A stretch of DNA of 8,446 bases, from assembly GCA_946407715.1 (NCBI GenBank), contig CAMJPH010000087.1, positions 1 through 8,446 of the forward strand, given 5' to 3'. Shown here piece after piece: positions 1 to 6,736 of the stretch; position 1 is the stretch's first letter, and the number at the start of each line of letters is the position of its first letter. The DNA comes from an uncultured Bacteroidales bacterium. GTDB lineage: Bacteria > Bacteroidota > Bacteroidia > Bacteroidales > WCHB1-69. The notes beneath the pieces are model-generated. The model was not told where the DNA came from, did no database searches, and saw nothing but the letters and a program-made list of their open reading frames with translations. The translations under genes and the position numbers were made by a program.

Positions 1-3000
1 TCTCAACATTGAACGACACCCAGTTCGTACCAGCGGCCAGTTGGATGTTCTGGGTAGTTGAAGTGACTTTCTTGTAGAAAGCGAACGTCTGTCCGGTAAT
101 GTTATTATTAATTGACGTATAGCATCTCCAGTCTTGGTTGTTGTACACACCGATGTAACGCGTTGTGCCATTGTTGTAAAGATAACCATCTTCAGAAACA
201 CTGAACACGTTGTTTTCGCCAGTACCTACGCGAATACCATTGTTGGTGTTATTACAATACAGCCAGCTCTCGGTAGTGCCGTTCGGATAGAAAGTATAAC
301 CATCGTCAGTAATGCTGATGTTCCACTGGAGGCTGTCGGCAGGTTCTCCTGACAGCGTATTGCCTACCACAGAGACATTAACTGCATCGGGAGCTGAGCT
401 GCCGTTGTCGTTCGTCATGGCGTGGGAAACACCGTCTTTCGTCTCAACAATGACGAACACGTCGTTTTCAGTAAGATCTGCAATGTCGGTCAGCACCCAG
501 TTACCGGGAACATTTTCAATCGCGGTTGCCGTAATGGTCACATTATGAGAAGGCATCACAAACGTGTATAAGCCCGTCTCGTCAATTTGTGAGGTGACGT
601 TTTCACCGTCCACCACCAACGAGCCGATAATATAACCATCATTGGCGCTAACGCTTAATGACACATTGGCATTTTCGTTCACTTGAATTGTACCGGCGCC
701 TTCCAAAGCCATTTCGTCGAAATTGTCAACAAACGTGAAAATTTCCAGATTTTCGAACTCGGAGACGGTCAAATCGTACTGTTGCGGTACGTCAGTAGCT
801 GCACGAAGCTCAATGTTGCCCAACGCCACATTGCCGTTGACTTTGTTCGTATAGACCCACTTGATATAGCGCACATTGGCACCCAAAGTGTTGAATGTTT
901 CACTTTGCGTATTACCGAGTTCTGTATAGGTGGCTAAATCAGTGTAGGTCTCGCCGTCTTCAGAGGTTTGCACGGTAAACGTACCTTCAGAGAAACTGTT
1001 ACCCTTAATGTCAAAAGTCAATATGCCGGGTTCCTCGTTGAAGTGGAGGAGCACCCATGAGCCGGTAGATTTAAATTTCAATTTGGGAGAAGTATTGTAG
1101 TCGCTGTCAAGACCTTCTTGAGTCAAGCCGACAGTGTTTGCAATGTCAGCTCTGCCGCCGTCAAATGCGAAGGGAAGGGTGGCATAGTCCACAGTATATT
1201 CAGCTTGGTTGAACGTGATGAGGTCGGAATACACCTCGTTGAGTTCGGAATCAAAAGCAAAAACTTTCATATACGCCGTACGGGCTTCACCATCGTTGGC
1301 GCTAATGGTATATTCAATGTTCATGTCATCATTGAAATCGGCCATAATCCAGTCGAATCCGTCAATAAGGGTACCTTCTGCATTATACCAGTAAATCTCT
1401 GCACCAAGGTCTATTTCAATATTATTATATGTCACGGTCAGGGTGCCTTCGTTTTCTTCAGCAGAGATGTTTACAGTGATGGGGTCAACACTGATAGAGG
1501 GTTCCTCGCTGATTACTTCTTCAATATCGTTAGCACTGCGTGGCAACACCTCTTTCGTGACATTGAATTGCTGATACACACCCGTGATGTTGTAAGTGTG
1601 GCCTTCTTCAAGGGCGCTGCCGAAAGCGAAGAGTGAAGTGTAAACCTGAAGTGTGGTGGTGCCATCCGTCAGGTAATACTTATTATTGTCCACAGAACAA
1701 GTCAGGTTCTCATAGCTGACCAAAGCACCTGTGTTGACACCGGAAAGTTCGGCCATTTCAATCTCTGCGGGAACCAATTCAGAAGCGCCCGGAACAATTG
1801 TCAAATCTTCGGCATTCACATTCAGAAGCTCGGCAAAACCATTGTAAAGTTTCAAATTGCAAGCCACAGCTTCACCGTCCAAAATGTCGCCGGCAGCATA
1901 TGTTTCACTCATATCAGTAGTGTAATACATGACAAAACCGTTGGTTCCGTCAGTGACAAACACGTTTTTACCGTTGGTGGAAACACCGGAGACAATCCAG
2001 CTGTCAAAGGTAACCAAAACACTCTCTTCTGTGCTTGTGGCTGCTTCAAAAATGGCAGGAATGGTGTTGTAAACCATTACAGGCGCAGGAGCCGCTGCTT
2101 GTGTTACGGTCACGTTTTTGGAAACCGTTTCCGTGGTGTTGTAGGTGTAGGTCAGGGTGATAGTGGCGGTGCGTTCTTCCGTTGCATCGTTATCCTCACA
2201 GGTGAACGGCACGGTGTTGTTGGCAATTTCGCCAAGGGTAATCCAAGTTGCGGTCGTGGTGGCCGTCAGTTCGCCGCCTTCAACGGGATTGTTGATAGTG
2301 TAAGCGATGCTACTGCTACCTTCGTTGTATGCTACGTTCACGTTGTTCGCCACAATGGAAGGCGAGTTGTTCTCTTCATAATACACTGTGACAGCTGTGA
2401 ATCCGCAGGTGCCGCCGATAAGAGCTGATATTTCAGCTGTGCCATCCGTCGGGGTGATGGTTATTGTTGTATTGTCCACAGAAACCGTGGCATTCGTCCA
2501 AGTGCTGCCGCTTAATGCATTGGCATAATTTGTTGAAGTGGCGGTGAACACAACACTTGTCAGAGCATAGCCGGAAGCAGGGGTGATGGTCAATGTGTTG
2601 TTGGAATAGAACCGGGAACTGGTTCTGTTATTGGCATCGCCACCGAGGTAGTTGCTGGCTGATGTACCGCCATTTACAGAAGAGTTTGTCATGGAGGCAT
2701 AATCACTTGACCAGGTTACGATACTTGGATTTTCAATTTCATCGTAGGAGGCGACAGTTAAATCCCAAGTATAATGTGGGGTTTCGGGAGCTACTGGGGC
2801 TTCCTGTGTGATTGTGACGAGATTGGAATAAGCATCGCTTTCGTCAACACCAACGGCATAAATTTTGAAGTAAGCCGTGCGGGCTTCACCATTGTTGGCA
2901 TTGATTGTGTAAGAGACGTTCATGGTTTCACCGTCGATTTCGGCTTCAATCCAGTCGTATCCGTTCACGAGTGCGCCGGTTTCATTGTACCAATAGATGT

Positions 3001-4495
3001 CTGCGCCAAGCTCGGTGTCAACGTTGATGTAGGTCACCTCTAAAGTGCCTTCGTGCGCCTCTGCATCAACATTGACCTCATACGTGTTGAGTACGATGAC
3101 CGGTTCTTCGCCAACCACTTCTGTGATGTTGCCTAACATAGTGTTATAGTATTGGCTGCTTGACACCCCCACGTAGTAACCTTCCACGATAACTGTTCTA
3201 CCGTCTAATGCTGTGAAGTTACTGTTAAGAGGATAAGAGATGCTTCCTTGTGCGGTAGTGGCACCGTCAATATTGGTGATGTTAAAGTGGGTGCCGCTAA
3301 CGGAAAGCGTTCCTTGATATTGGACATAAGTGGAAAGCGCAGGAGGTGTGGTGGAAGCCACTCTTGCGTCCATATCCTCACCCGTGAGGACTGTAGGGCT
3401 TTCAGCCACATAGTTCGATGTTTCCGCAGAGGTGACCGTGGCGTTGTTGTTGAACTCAAATACACCGCCATAAACGACCACAGGACCCGAAAGTTTCACG
3501 ATGTCACCAATATTATAATCTGCTTGGGTATAATTGGTGTTGTAATAATAGACATAGCCGGTTCCGTCACCCACGATGAAACCTCTTTGGCTCTTCGCGA
3601 CGATGGTGCCTTGCACCGAATATGTGCCGGCTGCGGTGATATCGGAAATGTTGTTAACCACGTTAGGATTGCCGGCTTGGGTCACGGTCACGTTTTTGGA
3701 GACGGTCTGGTTGTCGCCGTACGTGTAGGTAAGGGTGATTGTACCCGTCCGTTGGGTAGATGCTGTATTAACAGTGGAGGTGAAACTAACAGCAGAAGCG
3801 GGGATCACGGCAACATCACTAATCCATTCTGTATTGCTGGAAGCAGAGATAACGCCGTCGTTTGTGGGGTTGTTGAGGACATATTCAATTGTTCCTGAAG
3901 TTGCGTTATAGGCAAGTTCAACGTTGGAGGCGGTGATGGAAGGGGTATTGGAGGGGGTGCCTTCTTCTTCAGCATTCACGCCCCAAATGACAAAACGATT
4001 GCCACCAGTAGCCGTAAAAACAAGATTGGTGGCCTGAGACAATGGTTCGGAGAAAGTAATCACCTTATAATAATTGTCAGAGGAAGCATCACCATCGAAA
4101 GTGAAAGGTGAATTGTTTGCAATGCCGCTGTTTGCTGTCAATGCAATATCGCTCGAATAGCCAGTCGGGGTAACTGCCAAGGAAACTGTTGTATTATTCC
4201 ATGCAGCTGCATGCAAGTGGAGGTACTTGGTGTTTTCTGGAACTGTGATTTGAATAGCACCCACTTTACTACTCGTACCCGCTTTGATACCGTCATAGCT
4301 AACATTATTGATGCTAACGTAACAAGTACTTGCATTTGTTCCTCCTGCGGTGGACAACGTCACCGCACTCGTGTAGGTGGAGGAATAGTCTGTCTGTGCC
4401 CAAAGACTGCCTGCGCATAAGAAGAAGGCGAGGCATAGGGCAACAATGTTCCGTGTTTCGCGGAACGTCCTGGTTAACTGTAAAATTTTTTTCAT
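1..4495 (-). CDS. Giant secreted multi-domain protein with BACON-like, OB-like and Ig-like domains (C-terminus outside window)
   Basis: Read from the ATG at 4495, the minus strand stays open for 1498 codons to the window edge, with no stop. Residues 1-33 form a signal peptide (basic start, hydrophobic IVALCLAFFLCAG, likely cut after SLWA), so the protein is exported. Domains as I read them: N-terminal beta-rich domain 37-178; BACON-like 185-275, ending in VTVTQAG; OB-like 279-357 (GFIVGDGTGYVYYY); second OB-like 365-461; Ig-like 463-566 with YWYN and EARTAYFKIYAV; a domain common in Bacteroidetes surface proteins 572-708 (YTWDL start, SSRFYSNNTLTITP); BACON-like 711-802; two OB-like 807-900 and 903-994; Ig-like 999-1098; discoidin-like 1103-1235; repeat-type beta domain 1239-1327 ending in MPSHNVTITA; lectin-like or ligand-binding domain 1332-1477. 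The last residues seen, AAGTNWVSFNVE, resemble a motif found near C-termini of such proteins, so a sorting or anchor domain may follow. No catalytic domain is visible. A role in binding glycans or other surface ligands is inference from the domain types. It appears monocistronic. Confidence 0.88.
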   Translation of the reverse strand, partial: MKKILQLTRTFRETRNIVALCLAFFLCAGSLWAQTDYSSTYTSAVTLSTAGGTNASTCYVSINNVSYDGIKAGTSSKVGAIQITVPENTKYLHLHAAAWNNTTVSLAVTPTGYSSDIALTANSGIANNSPFTFDGDASSDNYYKVITFSEPLSQATNLVFTATGGNRFVIWGVNAEEEGTPSNTPSITASNVELAYNATSGTIEYVLNNPTNDGVISASSNTEWISDVAVIPASAVSFTSTVNTASTQRTGTITLTYTYGDNQTVSKNVTVTQAGNPNVVNNISDITAAGTYSVQGTIVAKSQRGFIVGDGTGYVYYYNTNYTQADYNIGDIVKLSGPVVVYGGVFEFNNNATVTSAETSNYVAESPTVLTGEDMDARVASTTPPALSTYVQYQGTLSVSGTHFNITNIDGATTAQGSISYPLNSNFTALDGRTVIVEGYYVGVSSSQYYNTMLGNITEVVGEEPVIVLNTYEVNVDAEAHEGTLEVTYINVDTELGADIYWYNETGALVNGYDWIEAEIDGETMNVSYTINANNGEARTAYFKIYAVGVDESDAYSNLVTITQEAPVAPETPHYTWDLTVASYDEIENPSIVTWSSDYASMTNSSVNGGTSASNYLGGDANNRTSSRFYSNNTLTITPASGYALTSVVFTATSTNYANALSGSTWTNATVSVDNTTITITPTDGTAEISALIGGTCGFTAVTVYYEENNSPSIVANNVNVAYNEGSSSIAYTINNPVEGGELTATTTATWITLGEIANNTVPFTCEDNDATEERTATITLTYTYNTTETVSKNVTVTQAAAPAPVMVYNTIPAIFEAATSTEESVLVTFDSWIVSGVSTNGKNVFVTDGTNGFVMYYTTDMSETYAAGDILDGEAVACNLKLYNGFAELLNVNAEDLTIVPGASELVPAEIEMAELSGVNTGALVSYENLTCSVDNNKYYLTDGTTTLQVYTSLFAFGSALEEGHTYNITGVYQQFNVTKEVLPRSANDIEEVISEEPSISVDPITVNISAEENEGTLTVTYNNIEIDLGAEIYWYNAEGTLIDGFDWIMADFNDDMNIEYTISANDGEARTAYMKVFAFDSELNEVYSDLITFNQAEYTVDYATLPFAFDGGRADIANTVGLTQEGLDSDYNTSPKLKFKSTGSWVLLHFNEEPGILTFDIKGNSFSEGTFTVQTSEDGETYTDLATYTELGNTQSETFNTLGANVRYIKWVYTNKVNGNVALGNIELRAATDVPQQYDLTVSEFENLEIFTFVDNFDEMALEGAGTIQVNENANVSLSVSANDGYIIGSLVVDGENVTSQIDETGLYTFVMPSHNVTITATAIENVPGNWVLTDIADLTENDVFVIVETKDGVSHAMTNDNGSSAPDAVNVSVVGNTLSGEPADSLQWNISITDDGYTFYPNGTTESWLYCNNTNNGIRVGTGENNVFSVSEDGYLYNNGTTRYIGVYNNQDWRCYTSINNNITGQTFAFYKKVTSTTQNIQLAAGTNWVSFNVE
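1202..2365 (-). repeat. Internal duplication, copy 2: BACON-OB-OB-Ig block (residues 711-1098)
   Basis: Second copy of the four-domain block, separated from the first by one unrelated domain of about 140 residues (572-708). DNA similarity is still visible in patches, for example the stretches around 1276-1299 and 2876-2899, which differ by only a few bases. The second OB pair has the landmarks VFVTDGTNGFVMYY and YYLTDGTTTLQVY. Confidence 0.75.
2798..3943 (-). repeat. Internal duplication, copy 1: BACON-OB-OB-Ig block (residues 185-566)
   Basis: This part of the giant gene encodes a four-domain block that recurs in the same order at 1202-2365. Shared landmarks include TVSKNVTVTQA (identical in both), GADIYWYNETG against GAEIYWYNAEG, and EARTAYFKIYAV against EARTAYMKVFAF. 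The block is about 382 residues here and about 388 in the other copy. The OB-like parts have diverged much more than the BACON and Ig parts. Confidence 0.75.
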
Positions 4496-4569
4496 ACTTT
4501 AAAATTTAAGATGTAAGTATTTTATTTTTAATCAATTGAGATTCAACACAACATTTAAAACAAACGGCG

Positions 4570-4577
4570 CAAAGATA
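4570..4577 (-). promoter_or_regulatory. Bacteroidetes-type -7 promoter element for the giant secreted protein gene
   Basis: The minus strand reads TATCTTTG, a match to the Bacteroidetes TAnnTTTG consensus, followed by CGC. The same eleven bases (TATCTTTGCGC) form the ptb promoter. No convincing -33 TTTG is visible at the expected distance. The A+T-rich region between the box and the ATG at 4495 is 74 bases and shows no Shine-Dalgarno sequence, which is usual for this phylum. Confidence 0.65.
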
Positions 4578-4674
4578 ATAAATCCGACTTGTTTGCACAG
4601 GGTTGTCCAAGGACATTTTGTCAACAAAAACGACTAAGTTATGAACAATTCAGGGAAAATATTCTTTGTCAAAG

Positions 4675-4714
4675 AAAAAAAAGGAGGATTTTTGTTGAAA
4701 AACCCTCCTTTTTT
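4675..4714 (-). terminator. Strong intrinsic terminator after cdaA
   Basis: The arms 4677-4693 and 4698-4714 pair almost perfectly: six A-T pairs, GGAGG with CCTCC, one A/C mismatch, five T-A pairs and a four-base loop (GTTG). Read on the minus strand, the hairpin is followed by a run of eight Ts (complement of 4675-4682). It begins 21 bases past the cdaA stop codon at 4736. Because both arms end in A or T runs, it could terminate in either direction, but no plus-strand gene is in position to use it. Confidence 0.88.
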
Positions 4715-4735
4715 GGTATTGATAGCGAAAAAAAT

Positions 4736-5530
4736 CTACTCTTTTGTCAGAATATCTTCCAACATCTGCCGGAGCGTGGAAGGGGTGAGGTCGCGGGTCA
4801 TCGTGTTGTTATAGCAGACGGAGATAGTGCCTGTCTGCTCGGAAACCACCACGGCCACGGCGTCAGTGAACTCCGTGGCTCCAAGGGCAGAGCGATGACG
4901 AAGACCCACCTCTTGCGGCAAGTCACGGTTCTTCGACACTGGCAGGATGCAGCGGGCGGCGGCGATTCGATGGTTCTTGATAATCACCGCACCATCGTGT
5001 AACGGACTGTTCTTGAAGAAGATGTTCTCTAAAAGTTCGGCCGACGGCTTGGCATCGATGGTTTCGCCGGTGCTCAGAAATTCGTTCAACGGGGTCTGCC
5101 GGGCGAAGATGATCAGCGCACCTGTCTTGTCGGCCGACATGCGGCGGCAAGCTCTCTTCACAGCATCGATCTCCTCCATATACGAAGAACTCTTGGTCTG
5201 TTTGGCGAACCTGTCGCTGAAGAAATGCACAAAACGCCCGTTTCCGATGTAAATCAAAAACTTGCGGATTTCAGGCTGGAAAATGATGATGATGGCGAGC
5301 ACACCCACGTTGATGAGCTCTCCTATCAGGTCGGAAAGCATCGTGAAATGGAAGTAGGCAACCACTTTCCAAATCACATAGATGAAAGCCAGCATCCAGA
5401 AAATCTTCACGGCGGCGGTGCCTTTCGTCAGCTTGTACAGCTCAAAAAGCAGAATCGCCACAATCAGGATGTCAAGGACATCAACGATGCGGAAATGGAC
5501 AAAGTCGAAAATAGCTGCCAACGTCATCAT
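4736..5530 (-). CDS. cdaA: Diadenylate cyclase CdaA (c-di-AMP synthase, membrane-bound)
   Basis: Condenses two ATP into the second messenger cyclic di-AMP at the inner face of the cytoplasmic membrane. The 264-residue length is typical of the CdaA/DacA family. Three membrane segments lie at about 14-32, 38-58 and 66-84, followed by a cytoplasmic DisA_N (DAC) domain from about 118. Both hallmark motifs are present: DGA at 179-181 (within SPLHDGAV) and RHR at 211-213 (within GLRHRSALG), so the enzyme should be active. The stop is TAG. The protein starts MM, so initiation could be at 5530 or 5527. It begins 12 bases after the ptb stop and has no promoter of its own that I can see, so it is probably co-transcribed with ptb. 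In many Bacteroidetes cdaA follows folP, which is not the case here. No cdaR-type regulator gene is adjacent. Confidence 0.95.
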   Translation of the reverse strand: MMTLAAIFDFVHFRIVDVLDILIVAILLFELYKLTKGTAAVKIFWMLAFIYVIWKVVAYFHFTMLSDLIGELINVGVLAIIIIFQPEIRKFLIYIGNGRFVHFFSDRFAKQTKSSSYMEEIDAVKRACRRMSADKTGALIIFARQTPLNEFLSTGETIDAKPSAELLENIFFKNSPLHDGAVIIKNHRIAAARCILPVSKNRDLPQEVGLRHRSALGATEFTDAVAVVVSEQTGTISVCYNNTMTRDLTPSTLRQMLEDILTKE

Positions 5531-5542
5531 ATTTTCCGAATG

Positions 5543-6445
5543 TTATGCCATCAAAGCGGCTAACGCGATAGAGTACATCTTCGTTTTAGCACTGTCGCCG
5601 CGGGAGGAGAGCACGCAAGGCACCTTGGCACCTTTGAGCAGTGCGCCCAATTCAGCGTGGTTGAACTTTGTGCAGCATTTGTAGAAAACGTTGCCCGTTT
5701 CGATGTTCGGGAAGAGCAGGCAGTCGGCGTCACCGGCCACATCGCTCTTGAATTTCTTGATTTCCACCGTCTCTTTGTCGATGGCGAGGTCCAACGAGAT
5801 GGGGCCTTCGATATAGGCGTTGCCAAGTTGGCCCCGGCTGCCCATAGCGGCGAGCAGAGCGGCGTCAACACAAGCTTGCATCCCGACAGACACCTGTTCG
5901 GTGGCAGCGAGGCAAGCCACTTTCGGTTTTTCGATGCCCATAGCCTTCGCGGTCTCGATCAAATATTTGAGGATAGCCTGTTTCTCTTTCAACTCGGGAG
6001 CGGGAATCACAGCCACATCGCCCACAATGAGCAGCTTGTGGTAAGCCGGGTTCTCGATGACGGTGACGTGCGACAGGGTGGCCTTCGGCGGGCAGAGTCC
6101 CTTCTCCTTGTTCAGAATGGCGCGCATATATTTGTCGGTGGGCAGCAGACCTTTCATCAGAATCTGGCCTTCGCCGGCGTTGATGAGATCGCAGGCCTTG
6201 GCGGCAGCCTTCGTGTCCACATATTCGGGAACGATGGTGAATTTGGACATGTCGAAGTTGTGCTCCTTGCACACTTTCTCGATTTCTTCCGGATTGCCGA
6301 CGAGCGTGGCGTCAATCACGCCCAATTCCAGTGCGGCATAGACGGCCTCAATGGTATGCGCATCGTTGGCGTTTGCAGCCACCAATCTTTTTTTCGGTTT
6401 TGACTTAACTAAATCTACTAATTGATCTAATTTTGTGATAGCCAT
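5543..6445 (-). CDS. ptb: Phosphate butyryltransferase (phosphotransacylase family)
   Basis: Cytoplasmic enzyme that interconverts butyryl-CoA plus phosphate with butyryl-phosphate plus CoA. It is normally paired with butyrate kinase, which makes ATP and butyrate. The 300-residue length fits the family. Family segments seen are MKGLLPTDKYMRAIL (97-111), SHVTVIENPAYHKLLIVGD (125-143), the IEGPISLDLA region (212-221), DVAGDADCLLFPNIETGN (235-252) and the C-terminal SSRGDSAKTKMYSIALA (280-296). A promoter box lies 28 bases upstream of the ATG. There is no butyrate kinase gene next to it: upstream is a divergent promoter region and downstream is cdaA. Related phosphate acetyl- or propionyl-transferases share the fold, so the acyl-chain preference is inferred from overall resemblance. 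Confidence 0.9.
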   Translation of the reverse strand: MAITKLDQLVDLVKSKPKKRLVAANANDAHTIEAVYAALELGVIDATLVGNPEEIEKVCKEHNFDMSKFTIVPEYVDTKAAAKACDLINAGEGQILMKGLLPTDKYMRAILNKEKGLCPPKATLSHVTVIENPAYHKLLIVGDVAVIPAPELKEKQAILKYLIETAKAMGIEKPKVACLAATEQVSVGMQACVDAALLAAMGSRGQLGNAYIEGPISLDLAIDKETVEIKKFKSDVAGDADCLLFPNIETGNVFYKCCTKFNHAELGALLKGAKVPCVLSSRGDSAKTKMYSIALAALMA

Positions 6446-6473
6446 AATGTTACAATTTTGTTGTTAGAAAGCG

Positions 6474-6502
6474 CAAAGATACACTTTTTTTGACTTAAAC
6501 AA
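6474..6502 (-). promoter_or_regulatory. Promoter of the ptb-cdaA operon
   Basis: The -7 element TATCTTTG lies at 6474-6481 on the minus strand. A possible -33 TTG lies at 6500-6502, with 18 bases between them, close to the 19-21 usual in Bacteroidetes. The leader to the ATG at 6445 is short, under 30 bases, and A+T-rich. Confidence 0.7.
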
Positions 6503-6546
6503 TGACTATGTAGAGCTTATGTGTCAAAAAGACGTGGAATGCGGGA

Positions 6547-6642
6547 AAGGAGGGGAAGTTCACTCTTTTGCGGTTTGCAAAGACGCGATTTTGTAACGCT
6601 TGGAAACGTTGCCTCCTTAGCCGCGCCGGAACACCCAAAAAG
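6547..6642 (+). repeat. Intergenic hairpin repeat, copy 1 (upstream of the arylsulfotransferase gene)
   Basis: The tail 6599-6642 matches 8259-8302 at 40 of 44 positions, with 22 bases identical in a row (6611-6632). Upstream of the tail the element can fold: AAGGAGG (6547-6553) pairs with CCTCCTT (6612-6618), GTTTGCAA (6573-6580) pairs with TTGGAAAC (6600-6607) at seven of eight positions, and GCG (6585-6587) pairs with CGC (6597-6599). It sits between the divergent ptb and arylsulfotransferase promoters. No open frame is shared with the other copy, so it is taken as non-coding. Confidence 0.7.
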
Positions 6643-6698
6643 AAAAGGTGACAATGAATTTCTGGATGAAAAGGCAAGAAGGATTTAAAATGTTTTTG

Positions 6699-6706
6699 TA
6701 TTTTTG
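6699..6706 (+). promoter_or_regulatory. Bacteroidetes-type -7 element for the arylsulfotransferase gene
   Basis: TATTTTTG followed by CCG matches the TAnnTTTG consensus and ends 30 bases before the ATG at 6737. No clear -33 element is visible. The leader (ACCAAAATTTAAAGTTAT) is A+T-rich and has no Shine-Dalgarno sequence. Confidence 0.6.
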
Positions 6707-6736
6707 CCGAATTATTTTACCAAAATTTAAAGTTAT

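Noticed and set aside
3248..3898. 216-codon open frame on the plus strand opposite the giant gene
   Set aside because: The minus strand is open through the whole region and encodes coherent BACON and OB-like domains, so this and the other plus-strand frames in 1-4495 are shadows.
1118..3898. Recurring similar DNA patches within the giant gene, considered as a CRISPR array or tandem repeat
   Set aside because: They are spaced by more than a kilobase, are in frame, and correspond to duplicated protein domains rather than short regularly spaced repeats.
4448..4466. Hairpin GTTCCG/CGGAAC inside the signal-peptide coding region of the giant gene
   Set aside because: A six-pair stem with a seven-base loop is easily found by chance and lies within sense codons. 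There is no supporting context such as a regulator site or terminator run.
5657..6403. 248-codon open frame on the plus strand opposite ptb
   Set aside because: It is the antisense shadow of a well-recognised gene. Its translation resembles no family and it has no promoter or leader of its own.
6495..6677. Minus-strand frames of 60 and 84 codons covering the two intergenic repeats (6495-6677 and 8051-8305)
   Set aside because: The two repeat copies are read in different frames and give unrelated peptides, so the similarity is at the DNA level, not protein coding.
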